In this document: positions 1-13,608 of the stretch, piece after piece | Layout of the letters: each line of letters begins with the position of its first letter | Position numbering within the stretch: position 1 is the stretch's first letter | Source of the DNA: Portunus trituberculatus | Lineage: Eukaryota; Arthropoda; Malacostraca; Decapoda; Portunidae | Reading direction: 5' to 3' | Assembly (NCBI RefSeq): GCF_017591435.1 | Contig: NC_059301.1 | Coordinates: 28,732,112-28,796,111 of the forward strand | Length of the DNA: 64,000 bases | Position numbers and translations under genes: made by a program | The notes under the pieces: generated by a model | Seen by the model: the letters and a program-made list of their open reading frames with translations, nothing else | The model's database searches: none | Told to the model about the DNA's origin: nothing

Positions 1-600
1 ATCTCCTCAATGACCATTGGCTCTGTACTAAAGACCAAGTCCAGTCTTGACGATGCTCCTCTCCTCCAAACCTAGTATCTTCTTTGACCCACTGAGTTAA
101 CACATTTTCCATTGCCAGTGTCAATAGTGTATTTCCCATGTTGTCTCTGATCCTTCCATTGACCAGTCCTCCCAACACACCTCTTTACAATTAAAATCTC
201 CCATCATTATAGTTCGTTCACAGCCACCCAACATTTCTTCCAGACATGTTCCTGTATCACTTATCATTTCTTCATATTCCTGTACTGACCATGCATTTGT
301 CTTAGGTGGTACGTACACCACTATGTAGTGCCTCTTTTTCCTTCATTAGTTTCTGCTCTGATCTTTAGCACTTCTGCCTTTCCCATACCTTCTTTCACTT
401 GATCCACCTTTATATCTTTTTAACCAGCAACATCACTCCTCCTCCCATCTTACCTACTCTATTTCTTTTCCAAACATTATATTTCCTTCTCCAACCATCA
501 TCAGGTCTTCTCCTCTCTCAGTTTTGTTTCAGTAAGACCCACAATATCTGGGTTCTTGTCCCTCAAGTAATCGTTGAGTTCTAAAATCCCGATATCACTC
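1..600 (-). pseudogene. LINE-A endonuclease (N-terminal part) of E0
   Basis: An APE-like endonuclease fragment is read right to left. It shows the MVYVPPKTNAW block and the catalytic MMGDFNCKEV motif near 230-200. Frame changes occur near 550 and 135, and the C-terminal SDH motif is outside the window. In intact LINEs this domain nicks the target DNA to start reverse transcription. Confidence 0.85.
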
Positions 601-1570
601 CATTTATGTTGGAATACATTACATTCCGCTCATACGTAAGTTTCTTTAGTCCTTTCTTGCTGTACTTTTCTGGGTTATGAACCACTTCCTCAGTCTCATA
701 TCCAAGATTCTCCAGAAAACTCTTTCTTCTCCTCTTCTGTCCTCTCTTCATTTTTTTCAAAGCCTCCTTTCTCAACTCATTTAACATTTCTCTTTCCTTT
801 TCACCGAGATCTCTTCTCAACCAAATCTTCCTTGTTGTTTCCTGCTGGGCTAGCCTCCATGACTTCTCCACCAATTCATCTACATCCTTTTGTGACTTAA
901 GTTTGATTCTTATTGGCCTCATACCTTCTCTTGTGAACTTTCCAATTCTATGGAAGTCCTCTATTTCTTGTACTAGGTCTTTTCCTCCTCCTGCACCACA
1001 TTAATGATATTATTTATCACCTTTTTATGTTTTTCTCTCTCCATTTTACTCGGTGTCTTATCCTCCTCCACACCAAATATCACCACACATCTCTTTTTGT
1101 CTACAGTTTCCCTCACCAATGTCTCATTTGATTTAATAACCTTCACCACTTTCTCAGCAATCTTCTCTTCTATGATCTGTTGATCTATAATTTCAGCAAG
1201 GCCCAAAGTTTTCTCCCAGACTCTTTGATTTCCTTTTCCAGACTTGCAACTTTGTAATTTACCTCCTTTCTTTCCACTTCCTGACTTTTTTCCATTCAGC
1301 CTGCTTCTCCATCACTTTTCCTAGAGATTCTCCACATTTTCGCAATTCACTTTAATTAGCTTAACTTCCTCTTTCAGTGCTTCATTTTCCTTCTTCATAT
1401 CGGCACACTCTTTCATTACATTGTCATAACTCGTTTCCAGGCCCCATACTTTTCAAACAGTTTTCAATTTTACCTTCCAACTCCAGAATTTTCTTCACAT
1501 AAGCGCTCTTCTCCATTATTCCTTGAAATCCTGTGAAGTCTGATTCATCTTTCGAGTTCACGGCCGCCAT
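581..1570 (-). pseudogene. LINE-A ORF1 protein of E0, frame-broken
   Basis: The most likely start is the ATG at 1570, whose codons read MAAVNSKDESDF. The N-terminal part is a Lys/Glu-rich coiled coil. A middle block contains CVVIFGVEEDK, resembling the first strand of the RRM-like domain of LINE ORF1 proteins. The C-terminal block (922-581) is basic, starts MRPIRIKLKSQKDV and ends close to the endonuclease start. The role would be RNA binding and RNP assembly, inferred from position and general resemblance. At least two frame changes separate the blocks. Confidence 0.7.
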
Positions 1571-1794
1571 GTTGCGCAGATGTAAACAAACCAGCTGATG
1601 GCTCAAACGCAGGCTACAGTTTATATTTACCTTCCTGGACATTATTTTGCTAATCAACAGTTAACATGACTATATGGAGACGGGACAAACATTACCAGCT
1701 CCTTTCCCACCTTGGTTACTCTTAGGCAATGGTAACTGTAGAATTAGAGATGATTGCTCTGAGCTCAGCGACCACATCCGCCATCGACGATGTC

Positions 1795-1796
<2 letters not shown>

Positions 1797-1848
<52 letters not shown>
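1797..1848. repeat. (GT)26 microsatellite, 3' tail of LINE-A copy E1
   Basis: A pure GT run sits directly against the terminal TATTTACCTAATT block of E1, which is (CA)n at the element's 3' end when read on its own strand. It separates E1 from the 5' leader of E0. Confidence 0.95.
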
Positions 1849-1850
<2 letters not shown>

Positions 1851-1864
1851 TTACCTAATTGTAT

Positions 1865-3512
1865 TTACCTAATTGTAACATACGGAAAAGAGCTATGCTC
1901 GTGTTGTCCCGTCTCCATATCTATTAATGTCCAGCTTTTCTTAAAATCATGAATATTCCTTGCGTTGACCACTTCCACGTCTAAACTATTCCATGCTTCC
2001 ACCCTTCTATGAGGGAAGCTATATTTTTTCACATCTCTCCTATAAGTGGCCATTTTAGTTTTTCCCATGCCCTCTCGACATTCTTTCATTCCACATACAC
2101 AGATCTTCCCTATCCATTTTTCCATGCCAATCATCACTCTGTATATTGCTATCAGGTCTCCCTTTCTCTTCTGTTTTCCAGGGTCGGAAGTTGCATTCTT
2201 TTCAGTCTGTCTTCATAAGTCAAATCTCTTAAGTCAGGCACCATTTTGTTGCAGCCCTCTGTACTTTCTCTAGTTTCCTTATGTGTTTCTTTAAGTTCGG
2301 AGCCCACTGTATTGTTGCATATTCAAGCCTCGGTCTTATCATTGCAGTAATTATTTTCTTCATCATTTCTTCATCTAAATATACGAACGCCACTCTTATG
2401 TTCCTCAATAAGTTCAATACTTCTCCAATTATTTTGTTTATATGTCTCTCTGGCGATAGGTCATTGGTAATTGTCACCCCAAGGTCTTTTTCTTCATGAC
2501 TGGTTTTATGTCTTCATTTCCTATCTTGTACATACTCCTGATTCTTCTTTCACTCTTGCCAAACTCTATTTTCTTGCATTTTGTCGTGTTGAACTCCATT
2601 TGCCATGTACAGCTCCATTTCCATATTCTGTCCAAGTCTTCCTGGAGTAGTTCGCAATCTTTGTCACATCTCACTTTTCTTAACAATTTTGCATCGTCTG
2701 CAAATAGGCTCACATAACTGGACACCCCATCCACCATGTCATTTATGTAGACTGCGAACATTACTGGTGCCAACACTGATCCCTGTGGAACTCCACTCTC
2801 CACCAAGCCCCATTCTGATGGTCTGTCCTTAATTATTGTTCTCATTTCTCTTCCTACCAAAAGTCTTCCATCCATTTTAGTAAACTGCCATGCACTCCTC
2901 CTACCATTTCAAGTTTCCAGATCAGTCTCCGGTGTGGTACCTTATCAAAGGCCTTTTTTAAATCCAGATATATTCCATCAGCCCAACCATCTCTTTCCTG
3001 TATTACATCTATCACCCTCGAATAGTAACATATCAGGTTTGTCGTGCATGAACGCCCTTTTCTAAAACCAAATTGACACTCACAAAGTATGTCATTTTTC
3101 TCCAAGAAGTCTGTCCATCTATTCTTCACCACCCTCTCACACATCTTAGCTACCACACTTGTAAGTGACACTGGTCTATAGTTCAATGGGTCTCTCTTGT
3201 TACCTGATTTATAGATTGGGACAATGTTAGCTCTTTTCCAGTCTTGGGGCACTACACCTTCCCTTAATGAGGCATCAATTACTTCACAAACTTTTTCTGC
3301 CAGTTGCTCCTGCATTCTCTTAAAATCCATCCTGATACCCCATCAGGTCCCACAGCTTTTCTCACTTCTAAACTCCCCATCATATTCTTGATCTCCTCCA
3401 CAGTTACTTGAAACTCCTTCATAATCCCTTTCTGTTCCATTACCAGTGGTTTGTCAAAAGCAGTCTCCTTTGTGAATACCTTCCGAAAGCATCCATTCAT
3501 AGCCTCTGCCAT
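1865..3512 (-). pseudogene. LINE-A reverse transcriptase of E1, frame-broken
   Basis: The RT is readable in overlapping pieces. Visible blocks are KAVGPDGVSGWIL (about 3350), VPIYKSGNKRDPLNYRPVSL (about 3200), QFGFRKGRSC, LDLKKAFDKVPH, SGVPQGSVLAPV and the catalytic LFADDAKLL (about 2700). LGVTITNDLSPERHI and the YATIQWAP region follow. The FADD catalytic aspartates are intact. The break near 2875 drops one T between MEDF and LVGREM and also occurs in E3. The product would copy LINE RNA at the nicked target. Confidence 0.9.
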
Positions 3513-3859
3513 TTCCTGGGATCTTCACTGCATACTCCATTTACTTCTAAACTTTCAATACTTTCTCTATTTTTGATGTTGTTGTTCACATGTCTGTAAA
3601 AAGCCTTGGTTGGTCTTTACATTTATCAATTATATCCTTTTCTTGTTTCTTTCTTTCTTCTCTTCTAATCAACACATATTCATTTCTTGCTCTTTTGTAA
3701 CTTTCCCACTGCTTAATCCGTCTTTTCCTTCTCCACCTCTTCCATGCATCCTCTTTTCTTGTTCTAGCCTTTTCACATCTATCGTTAAACCAGTCCTGCT
3801 TTCCAACTTCTCTATGTTGTCTTATTGGTACAAATTTTTCTCACCTTCTTTGTATATTT

Positions 3860-4660
3860 TTATAAATTCCTTCCACTTTTCATTTGCTCCTTAGCACTCT
3901 TGAATTTCATCCAATTTGTCTCTTGAAAGAATTTCTTTAGGTTTCCAAAATCTGTCTTGGCATAATTCCATCTTCCCACTTTATATTCTTCATTTCTTCT
4001 AGATTTCTCTTCATCTATCACCTTGAACTCCAAAACTGCATGATCACTCTTTGCTAAAGGGCACTCCACCCTCATCTCCTCAATGACCATTGGCTCTGTA
4101 CTAAAGACCAAGTCCAGTCTTGACGATGCTCCTCTCCTCCAAACCTAGTATCTTCTTTGACCCACTGAGTTAACACATTTTCCATTGCCAGTGTCAATAG
4201 TGTATTTCCCCATGTTGTCTCTGATCCTTCCATTGACCAGTCCTCCCAACACACCTCTTTACAATTAAAATCTCCCATCATTATAGTTCGTTCACAGCCA
4301 CCCAACATTTCTTCCAGACATGTTCCTGTATCACTTATCATTTCTTCATATTCCTGTACTGACCATGCATTTGTCTTAGGTGGTACGTACACCACTATGT
4401 AGTGCCTCTTTTTCCTTCATTAGTTTCTGCTCTGATCTTTAGCACTTCTGCCTTTCCCATACCTTCTTTCACTTGATCCACCTTTATATCTTTTTAACCA
4501 GCAACATCACTCCTCCTCCCATCTTACCTACTCTATTTCTTTTCCAAACATTATATTTCCTTCTCCAACCATCATCAGGTCTTCTCCTCTCTCAGTTTTG
4601 TTTCAGTAAGACCCACAATATCTGGGTTCTTGTCCTCAAGTAATCGTTGAGTTCTAAAAT
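3860..4660 (-). pseudogene. LINE-A endonuclease of E1, frame-broken
   Basis: The APE-like endonuclease has MVYVPPKTNAW, MMGDFNCKEV and, after a frame change, the PLAKSDHAVLEF motif near 4040. The frame change near 4135 comes from a GGG run shortened to GG relative to E3; E0 carries the same shortened run. All catalytic blocks are present, so decay is recent or partly an assembly effect. Confidence 0.85.
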
Positions 4661-4913
4661 CCCGATATCACTCCATTTATGTTGGAATACATTACATTTC
4701 GCTCATACGTAAGTTTCTTTAGTCCTTTCTTGCTGTACTTTTCTGGGTTATGAACCACTTCCTCAGTCTCATATCCAAGATTCTCCAGAAAAACTCTTTC
4801 TTCTCCTCTTCTGTCCTCTCTTCATTTTTTTCAAAGCCTCCTTTCTCAACTCATTTAACATTTCTCTTTCCTTTTCACCGAGATCTCTTCTCAACCAAAT
4901 CTTCCTTGTTGTT

Positions 4914-5090
<177 letters not shown>

Positions 5091-5227
5091 CTGTACCATA
5101 TTGTTCCAGATGACCTGGTGTCTACATCAGAGTAGAAAGGTGCAATGACTGGGTATTCCAGAGGAAACTGAATGTTAAAGAAGTTTGGTATCTCTGTCAC
5201 AAAGGACACGAATCCATTGCTGTTAAC
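5091..5227 (-). CDS. Nidogen-like protein, exon 2 (start of NIDO domain)
   Basis: On the minus strand a 137-base open segment is bounded by a CAG acceptor (5230-5228) and a perfect AG|GTAAGT donor (5091|5090). It codes VNSNGFVSFVTEIPNFF, then a block rich in FPLEYP, then APFYSDVDTRSSGTIWY plus two bases of the next codon. NSNG followed by FPLE-P-IAPFYS-VDT is the signature leading into the NIDO domain of nidogen/entactin, a secreted basement-membrane linker of laminin and collagen IV. It joins exon 1 (42075-42281) exactly in phase, giving residues 70-114. SNED1- or tectorin-like NIDO proteins are alternatives, but the FPLEYP/FYSDVDT wording fits nidogen best. Later exons lie outside the window, beyond position 1. 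Confidence 0.9.
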
Positions 5228-5312
5228 CTGCCAAAAAATATGGAAATCTGTTATTTTTTCTAATTTTTAGAGAAAATGTATTTAATCTATGGTATGGATG
5301 TGTGTGTGTGTT

Positions 5313-5314
<2 letters not shown>

Positions 5315-5397
<83 letters not shown>
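5315..5397. repeat. (TA)n microsatellite
   Basis: A pure TA run of about 83 bases, preceded by a short GT stretch, lies about 90 bases into nidogen intron 1 upstream of the exon 2 acceptor. Confidence 0.95.
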
Positions 5398-5400
<3 letters not shown>

Positions 5401-5791
5401 TGCACACACAAATTATATTACTACAAAATCTTATACATAATAAAAAAGTCAACTAAAGGAAAATAGTTCAGTAAAGTAAAACAGAATTAGAGAACGACTT
5501 CTGAAAGGAAAGTTAATCTGAAGAAAGATTAAGAGGAGTGTGCTTATAGAAATAGATATTTGAAAGAAAAAAAGTATAAGGTATTTTCTTACCACTGTAA
5601 ATATATGGATCAGACAAAGGACAAAAACTATAGGACACAGCCATCAAGAGTAAATACTGCTGAAAGAAGTTACTAGTGAAGGGCATTGAAGGGCATGTGA
5701 AAAGACAGGATCCTGGTGCAGCAGAAACTAAATTTCTACAAATAGTGGACTATAGAGATGGAACAGACAAAAAAATATTGAGATTGTTTGC

Positions 5792-5792
<1 letters not shown>
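5398..5792. other. Intronic DNA, no recognisable feature
   Basis: A-rich sequence between two TA microsatellites. I see no coding, RNA or transposon signature here. Confidence 0.6.

Positions 5793-5873
<81 letters not shown>
5793..5873. repeat. (AT)n microsatellite at LINE-B 3' end
   Basis: A pure AT run of about 81 bases sits just beyond the 3' end of the minus-strand LINE-B copy. Confidence 0.95.
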
Positions 5874-5876
<3 letters not shown>

Positions 5877-5959
5877 GCAAGAAGGGAGACTGGCCAAGAG
5901 CAACAAAATGGGAAAACAAAAGCCCACTGGATTGCCAGTTCCTTTAAAGTTGGTAAGAG

Positions 5960-7480
5960 TTATCTAAAAGTCAAGAAGTGTCTTGAAACCTCTCTCTTAA
6001 AAGAAGTCAAGTTGTAGGAGTATGGAAATACAGAAGCAGGCAGGGAGTTCCAGAGTTTACCAGATAAGGTTATGAATGATTGAGAGTATTGGTTAACTCT
6101 TGTATTACAGAGTTGGACAGAATAGGGGTGAGAGGAAGACGAAAGCCTTGTGCAGCGAGGCCGCAGGAGGAAGGGATGTATGCAGTTAGCAAGATCAGTA
6201 GAGTATTCAGCATGAAAATAGTGATAAAAGATAACAAGAGATACAAAATTCCAGTGATGAGAAAGAGGCTGAAAACAGTCAGTCAGAGGAGGGGAGTTGC
6301 TGAGCCAAAAAGCTTTTGATCCCACCCTATCTAATAAAACTGTGTGAGTGGAACCCCCCAAAAAATGAGAAGAGTACTCCATAAAAGGACAGATAAGGCC
6401 CTTGTACAGCATTGGCAGTTGGAGGGGCAGTAAAAACTGGTGGAGACACCTCAAAACACCTAACTTATAGAAGCTGCTTTAGCAAGAGATGAGATGTGAA
6501 GTTTCCAGTTTATGACAGTAAAGGATATTCAGCTGTCATTGAAGAAGAGGGGATAGTTGTCTGGAAGGTTGTGTCAAGTTGATAAATGGACAAAATGAGT
6601 TTTTTGAGACATTGAACACTACAAAGTTTTCTCTGCCCCAATCAGATATCTTAGAGAAAAATCAGAAGTCAGGCATTTTGTAGTATCCCTCTGTGATCTT
6701 TTGATTTCCTGAAGGGTTGGTTGTCTCTGAAAAGACGTGGAAAAATGTAGGGTGGTATCATGAGCAAAGGAGTGGATAAGGCAAAAAGTTTGGTTAAGCA
6801 GATCATTAATAAATAAGAGAAAGAGAGTGGGTGACAGGACAGATCCCTGAGGAACACCACTGTTAATAGACTTGGAAAAAGAACAGTTGCTATCTACCAC
6901 AGTTGCAATAGAATGGTCAGAAAGGAGGAATGACGTAAAGTTGCAGAGAGAAGGATAGAAACTATAGGAGGTCAGTTTTGAAATCAAAACTTTGTGCCAG
7001 ACTCTATCAAATTTTTGATATGTCTAATGTGATGCAAAAGTTTAACTGAAACCTCTAAAAGAGGATGACCAAGACTCACTAAGGAAAGCCAGATCACCAG
7101 TAGAGCAACATTGATGGAAGCCATACTGGTGATAAAAGAGGAGATTGTGAAGTGACAGATGTTTGATAATTTTCCTATTGAGGATAGATTAAAAAAAAAC
7201 TTTAGACAAGCAAAGAAATTAAAGCTATAGGGCAGTAGTTTGAGGGATTAGAACAGTCGCTCTTTTCAGGAACAGGCTGAATGTAGGCAAACTTCCAGCA
7301 TGAAGGAAAGGTAGAAGTCAATAGACATAGTTGAAAGAGTTTGACCAGGTAAGGTGAAAGCACAGAAGCACAGTTTTTGAGAACAATAGAAGGAACCCCA
7401 TCAGGTCCATAAGCTTTCTGAGGGTTAAAGCCAGTGAGGGCATGGAAAACATCATTATGAAGAACTTTAATAGTAGGCAT
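5960..7480 (-). pseudogene. LINE-B reverse transcriptase, decayed
   Basis: Blocks in order are NPQKAYGPDGVPSIVLKNC (about 7420), FPSCWKFAYIQPVPEKSD and NYCPIALIS, then SGVPQGSVLSPTLF (about 6850). The catalytic site is degenerate (SFAHDTTLHF instead of YADD). The C-terminal domain (6454-5960) contains LYKGLICPFMEY, RVGSKAFWL and GKLWNSLPASVFP. Loss of one catalytic aspartate and several frame changes make it inactive. Confidence 0.85.
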
Positions 7481-8024
7481 GAAATAGTCAGAGGAAGGAG
7501 AAGAGGGAGGGACAAGCCCAGAATCATCTAAGGTGGAGTTATTAGCAAAGATTTGAGAGAAGATTTCAGCTTTAGAGACAGATGTGATGACAGTGGTGCC
7601 AATAGGATGAAATAAAGGAGGAAAAGATATAGAAATATAGTTATTGGAGGTGTATTTGGTTTAGATGCCAGAAGTCTCAAGGGGAGTTGGAGTTTGAAAG
7701 ATTTTAACATTTTCTATTTATGAAGGAGTGTTTGGCAAGTTTAAGAACAGACTTGGCATGATTCTGGGCAGATATATAAAATGCATGAGATTCAGATGAT
7801 GGAAGGTTCAAGTACCTTTTGTAGGCATGTATCATGCATAGAGGTTAGAAGGTTAGGTTAGGTTAGGTACACCTCCATGCCAGACAATATCATCTCCATT
7901 ATGTGTTCAGCACACAGAAATGGGTCTCTGACATGGAAACAGTAATCACTCCAGGGGAAATCAGCATAATACCTCCTCAGGACCCCTCAACTGGTCAAAG
8001 CAAAATGCCAGAGTCATCTCCGCT

Positions 8025-8560
8025 TTAGGGGATCCTGAGGAGGGATTGGAGATATAGGACAAGATACATATATGAGGTTGTAATTGGAGGAGCCCAAAGG
8101 AGAAGATAAGGTAACAGCATAGGAGAAGGATTAGAGGTAAGGAGAAGGTCAAGAATGTTGAGAGTATCTCCAAGTCGGTCAGGAATACAAGTAGTGTATT
8201 GCATTAGTTGCTCTAGGTCTTGGAGGATGGCAAAGTTGAAGGCTAGTTCACCAGGATGGTCAGTGAAGGGAGAAGAAAGCCAAAACTGGTGGTGAACATT
8301 GAAATCTCCATAAATAGTCAAAGAATTTATTACAGTCAGAGGAGTTAGGGGAGAGATACACAGCAGATAAATTAATTTAGAGAGTGGCTATTAAGTTGAA
8401 ACCAGATGGTGGAAAACTTGAAAGATTCAAGAGCATGAGCAAGAAAGCAAGTCAAGTCATTGCGCACATAGACACAACATCCAGCTTTGGAATGAAAATG
8501 AGGATAGAGAAGTAGGAGAGAACAGAAAAGGGGCTACTATCAATTGCCTTAGACAGCTGT
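8025..8560 (-). pseudogene. LINE-B endonuclease, decayed
   Basis: The clearest block (8321-8025) carries YGDFNVHHQFWLSSPFTDHP, the GDFN catalytic motif of APE-like endonucleases, then DRLGDTLNILDLLLTSNPS. The C-terminal SDH region is degraded. Upstream sequence to about 8560 still shows remnants of the N-terminal strands. Confidence 0.8.
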
Positions 8561-8690
8561 GTTTCTTTGAGGAAAAAAGATGAGGTTTAGTAGAGGAGAA
8601 GTGGTGTTCTACATATTGAAAATTAGATATAAGGCAACGAATGTTACAAAGTTATCATTCAGCGAGATTAAAACTAGCTTTAATGGAAGG

Positions 8691-9038
8691 TTCACGGCAC
8701 CCCCTGAACTGATCCAGAACAGAATTGGTCCAGAACAGAACTAGTGCTATTAGACCTTGCTGGGAGTAAATTTATCATTTCAGTAGGTGTCTACTGCCTC
8801 TTCTAAGTATACTCAAAAGGGAATAAAAATTGTAAAAAAAAAAATGTATTTTAGTAAAATAAAGGGTACACAAAGAAAAGGACAAACATCTGAAAGTTTT
8901 GTTTAATGTGTCAGTGTCAGTGTTAAAAATGGACGAAAAAACCCACACAAAATGCCATTCCCAAAAATAACCAAGAGGAAAAAATAAAAGAGATGGCCAA
9001 GTTAGCCTTTGATGTGTCTTGATATTCCTGTCTTGAGA
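8691..9038. other. Intronic DNA between two LINE fragments
   Basis: AT-rich sequence with short A runs. Part may be decayed LINE-B leader, but no motif is clear. Confidence 0.5.
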
Positions 9039-9480
9039 TTATTCAAATTTACCATTGAGAGGGATGAAAGAGTGAAGAGACTGCATAATTAACTTTTTAT
9101 TAAAAGGGTGGTCAAAACTGGTGAAAGAAGGTAGCTTTCTGAAATTATTCTGTGTGAGAAAAAGAGGCATGTTCAGAGGAGCAGCAACTATAGTAGTAGA
9201 TGCAACATTGCAGCAGCAAGTGAGAGAGTTAAAACAAAATGTTTGAGGGAGGGAGTAAATGACAAGAAAAACTTTTGAATCCACCCTGATCAGAAAGACT
9301 GCATCTCCCCATACATAGATACAAAGATTTGTGATAAGGGAGTATTTCATACACATTTGAAAGAAGTCTTTATGAAGTGGGAAGGTCTGAAGAAGCAAGG
9401 AGAGGCTGCTTGGACATGGAGAGGTGGAGTCCTTCCAGTCACAGCCATCCCCTTGGATAATATTTCTGGATGGAATGAAG
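9039..9480 (-). mobile_element. Diverged Jockey-like LINE C-terminal fragment
   Basis: Minus-strand codons show VWGDAVFLIRVDSKVFL and, near the end, SLHSFIPLNGKFE. These align with the C-terminal region of LINE-B (RVGSKAFWL, SFITLSGKLWN), so this is a related but distinct fragment. A DNA-level relative occurs at 61140-61400. The fragment is cut at its 5' side by the GA microsatellite. Confidence 0.6.
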
Positions 9481-9489
9481 CAGAGAGAG

Positions 9490-11099
<1,610 letters not shown>

Positions 11100-11269
11100 A
11101 TCATCCTCATCCCTAATTTTACATCAGCAAATCACTTCTCTCCTAGAGGGCGTTTTCCCATGAGATATGCTTTGCTGCTTAACACCACCAGTTGCTGAGT
11201 TGTTTCCTTGCTGATTAGACATATGTCTTCTGCTCTGCTCTCAAGGATTTGGCTGCCTTCTTCCCATTA

Positions 11270-11385
11270 TCCTTCTGGAGCAGAAAGGCTTTGCCACAGC
11301 CTGTTATCTGTTTAGGAGCAGGTTGTAACACCACCTGTTATCCATGTAGGAGCAGGTCAGTGCTGAGTTTGGTGCATTAGTGGAG
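11270..11385 (+). repeat. Short hairpin repeats in D1 leader
   Basis: Two similar units each pair CCTG with CAGG around a TTATC...GTAGGAG core (about 11299-11326 and 11332-11359), and a GGCTTTGCC mini-hairpin precedes them. They occupy the same place relative to gag as the five hairpins of D2. Confidence 0.5.
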
Positions 11386-11689
11386 TTTACAACTCCCTGA
11401 CTGTGCCAGTTAATTGCCTTGGGATGCTACCTCCCGCCACCATGTCTGATGTCCTGGAAGGTTCACTGGTAAATGGCTTTCGGGTACGGAGGTTAACTCT
11501 GGCCATGGAAAGCATGTGAGGAAAGCCTCCTTGCATAGGAAGGATGATCCTCAAACCAATCTCTCTTTACCTCCTACCTCACAGAGGATGTTAATTCTCA
11601 ATCCTGGAATATGATGATGGAAACACTGGTTGCATTGCAGAGTGATATGGAAGAGTTGAGGAAGGAGAGAAGCTTGCCTACTGGGACAG

Positions 11690-12540
11690 TGTTGATGTCA
11701 TTGACACAAGAGACTGCGTAAACAGTTGGCCCACTGAGGTGCGTTGTTCAGACTCGACCACTGGCTTCTCTGGTTTTCAGTCGGTTGAGCATCATGTTTG
11801 TAGTAATGACAATGACTCTCAGGATGACGTGCTGCTTGGTAGTGTGCTTCTGCAGTGCGCCAAGACTTATGGTCCTGTGGGTGATGCATCTGTTCAGATA
11901 GACAAGCAAGTTGCAGACATGGTGAATCATGTATTTGACTACGGCTTGCAAAAGTACAAGGAGATTTTGGACGATGACTCTACCAAGAGACCCAGCAACT
12001 GTCATTTCTTGGCTCCAATAGAGTGTAATTTGCAAGTTTTGGATGTGCTGAAAACTGATGCCAAGAAAACTGACATTCATATGAAAAAAGTTGGTAAGGA
12101 CATCATTAAAGCTGCCACAATTATGACAAAGTATCTCTCATAGCTAGACAAGATCATCCAGAATGGCCACCCAGATGTAGCCCATGAAGTAGGCATGCTT
12201 AATGGTGCTTTGGCACTACTTGGCAATGCTAATCACAGGAACAACTTGACACACTGCTTCATCATTAAGAGTGAAATAAATCAGAAGTATGCTCATCTCT
12301 GTTCAAATCAAGTAACCATGTTTAGATTTATGTTTAGTGATGATGTCTCTCAATCGGTCATGCACATTGAGGAGTCTGAAAAATTGAGGAACAAATTCAC
12401 AATGAGTAAGTCACTTCCTACATGGAAATTTGGTGCAGGGAAGTTCAGAGCACCCTTTGGAAAAACCTTCTGCAAAGGATTTGCATCCAGGTTCCCCCCC
12501 CATGGACAGAAGACATACAGACATGAGAGTGATCACTGAC
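11690..12540 (+). pseudogene. DIRS-like gag protein of D1, frame-broken
   Basis: Two open stretches (11739-12143 and 12195-12539) align with the matching region of D2. Shared blocks include RPSNCHFLAPIECN, versus RPNNCPALAPIECN in D2, and NHRNNLTHCFIIKSEINQKY, versus NHKNNLARHFVMKWEINPKY. A stop follows MTKYLS at 12143. The family assignment rests on the DIRS-type polymerase directly downstream; the role would be the particle protein. Confidence 0.65.
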
Positions 12541-12550
12541 ACTCCTTCTC

Positions 12551-13483
12551 ATGGTAGGGTTCAGAGGCAAAAAATCTCCTAAAGCCTATTGCCTACTACC
12601 TGGCAATAACTCAGGTATGGATCATATATTTGAAACTGGCAGACTTCAAAATTTTGTGAATGAGTGGCACAAAATAGCCAGTGTTCCTCATATTTTGGAC
12701 ATTATCACACATTTCCATCTTGATATTAATGTTGTTGATATTGATCCCTTATTTGCTGAGGAAACTGAGTATGTCTTTAGTGAAGGGAAAAGAGTATTAT
12801 CTGTGAGGAAATTGTAAAGCTGCTTGAGCTTAAGGTTATTAAAGTAACCTGCAGACAAGAGGGGCAAATTTTTTCCCCAATTCTCTTGTGGAGGAAAAAG
12901 GATGGAGGATTTAGAATGATTCTTAATCTAGAAAAACTTAATGAGCACATTAATTACAAACATTTCAAAATGGAAAACTTCGAACAAGGGATTCGGCCTA
13001 TTAACAGAGATGCTTATATGGGCTCTGTTGATCATAGACATGTTTACTATTCTGTCAAAATAGCTGAAGAGCAACAAAGGTTTCTATGCTTTGAATGGCA
13101 AGGTAAAGTCTATCAGTTCACCTGTCTTCCTAATGGAGTTACAGAAGATCTACGGCTATAGGGAGGTTATGATGTAGTGGATAAGATGGTAAGCATGGGA
13201 TTGGGCAGACGTCCATGCGTAGGTTCGAATCCCACCACATACCACTTTGAAGCTTTGCCACTTGTCGAGTGATTTAAAGTTACCTATATGTCATCCTGAT
13301 ACCCAGCCTCTAGGTGGTTACACCAAAGATGTGATTGGGTGGTGATATGGGTCCTAATATGGGTACCACTATAAACAAAATTGCCTGCTCTACTAATGGG
13401 CAGAAGCTGAACAGCACTTCCCACATATATTCTTCAAGTATGCCTACAGGTGCTATAGGCCACACACACACAAAAAAAAAAAA

Positions 13484-13518
<35 letters not shown>

Positions 13519-13559
13519 AAAATACAAAATAAATAAATAAATAAATAAAATAAAATATG

Positions 13560-13608
<49 letters not shown>

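Larger units (their letters stand above)
1..1796 (-). mobile_element. LINE-A copy E0 (CR1/L2-like), 5' part, cut by window edge
   Basis: Read on the minus strand this is the 5' half of a non-LTR retrotransposon: a leader (about 1796-1571), ORF1 in three frame-broken pieces (about 1570-581) and the start of the endonuclease (about 600-1). The first 915 bases are nearly identical to 4073-4914 in copy E1 and to the matching part of E3, so the insertion is young. The leader abuts the (GT)n at 1797-1848, which is the CA tail of E1 seen on this strand; E0 therefore appears to have inserted into E1's tail. The RT half lies beyond the window. Confidence 0.88.
5877..8690 (-). mobile_element. LINE-B (Jockey-superfamily non-LTR element), degenerate
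   Basis: Read right to left, this contains an endonuclease, a connector, an RT and a C-terminal domain from a LINE family different from LINE-A. The blocks are colinear with a full ORF2, but every domain carries stops and frameshifts, so it is an old copy. It has no CA tail, unlike LINE-A, and lies in nidogen intron 1 in the sense orientation. Confidence 0.85.

Noticed and set aside
7842..7868. Short (TTAGG)-like repeat resembling arthropod telomere DNA
   Set aside because: Only three to four units, lying inside the decayed LINE-B connector, where it can arise from loss of A residues in CCTAAACC-type codons. Not an interstitial telomere.
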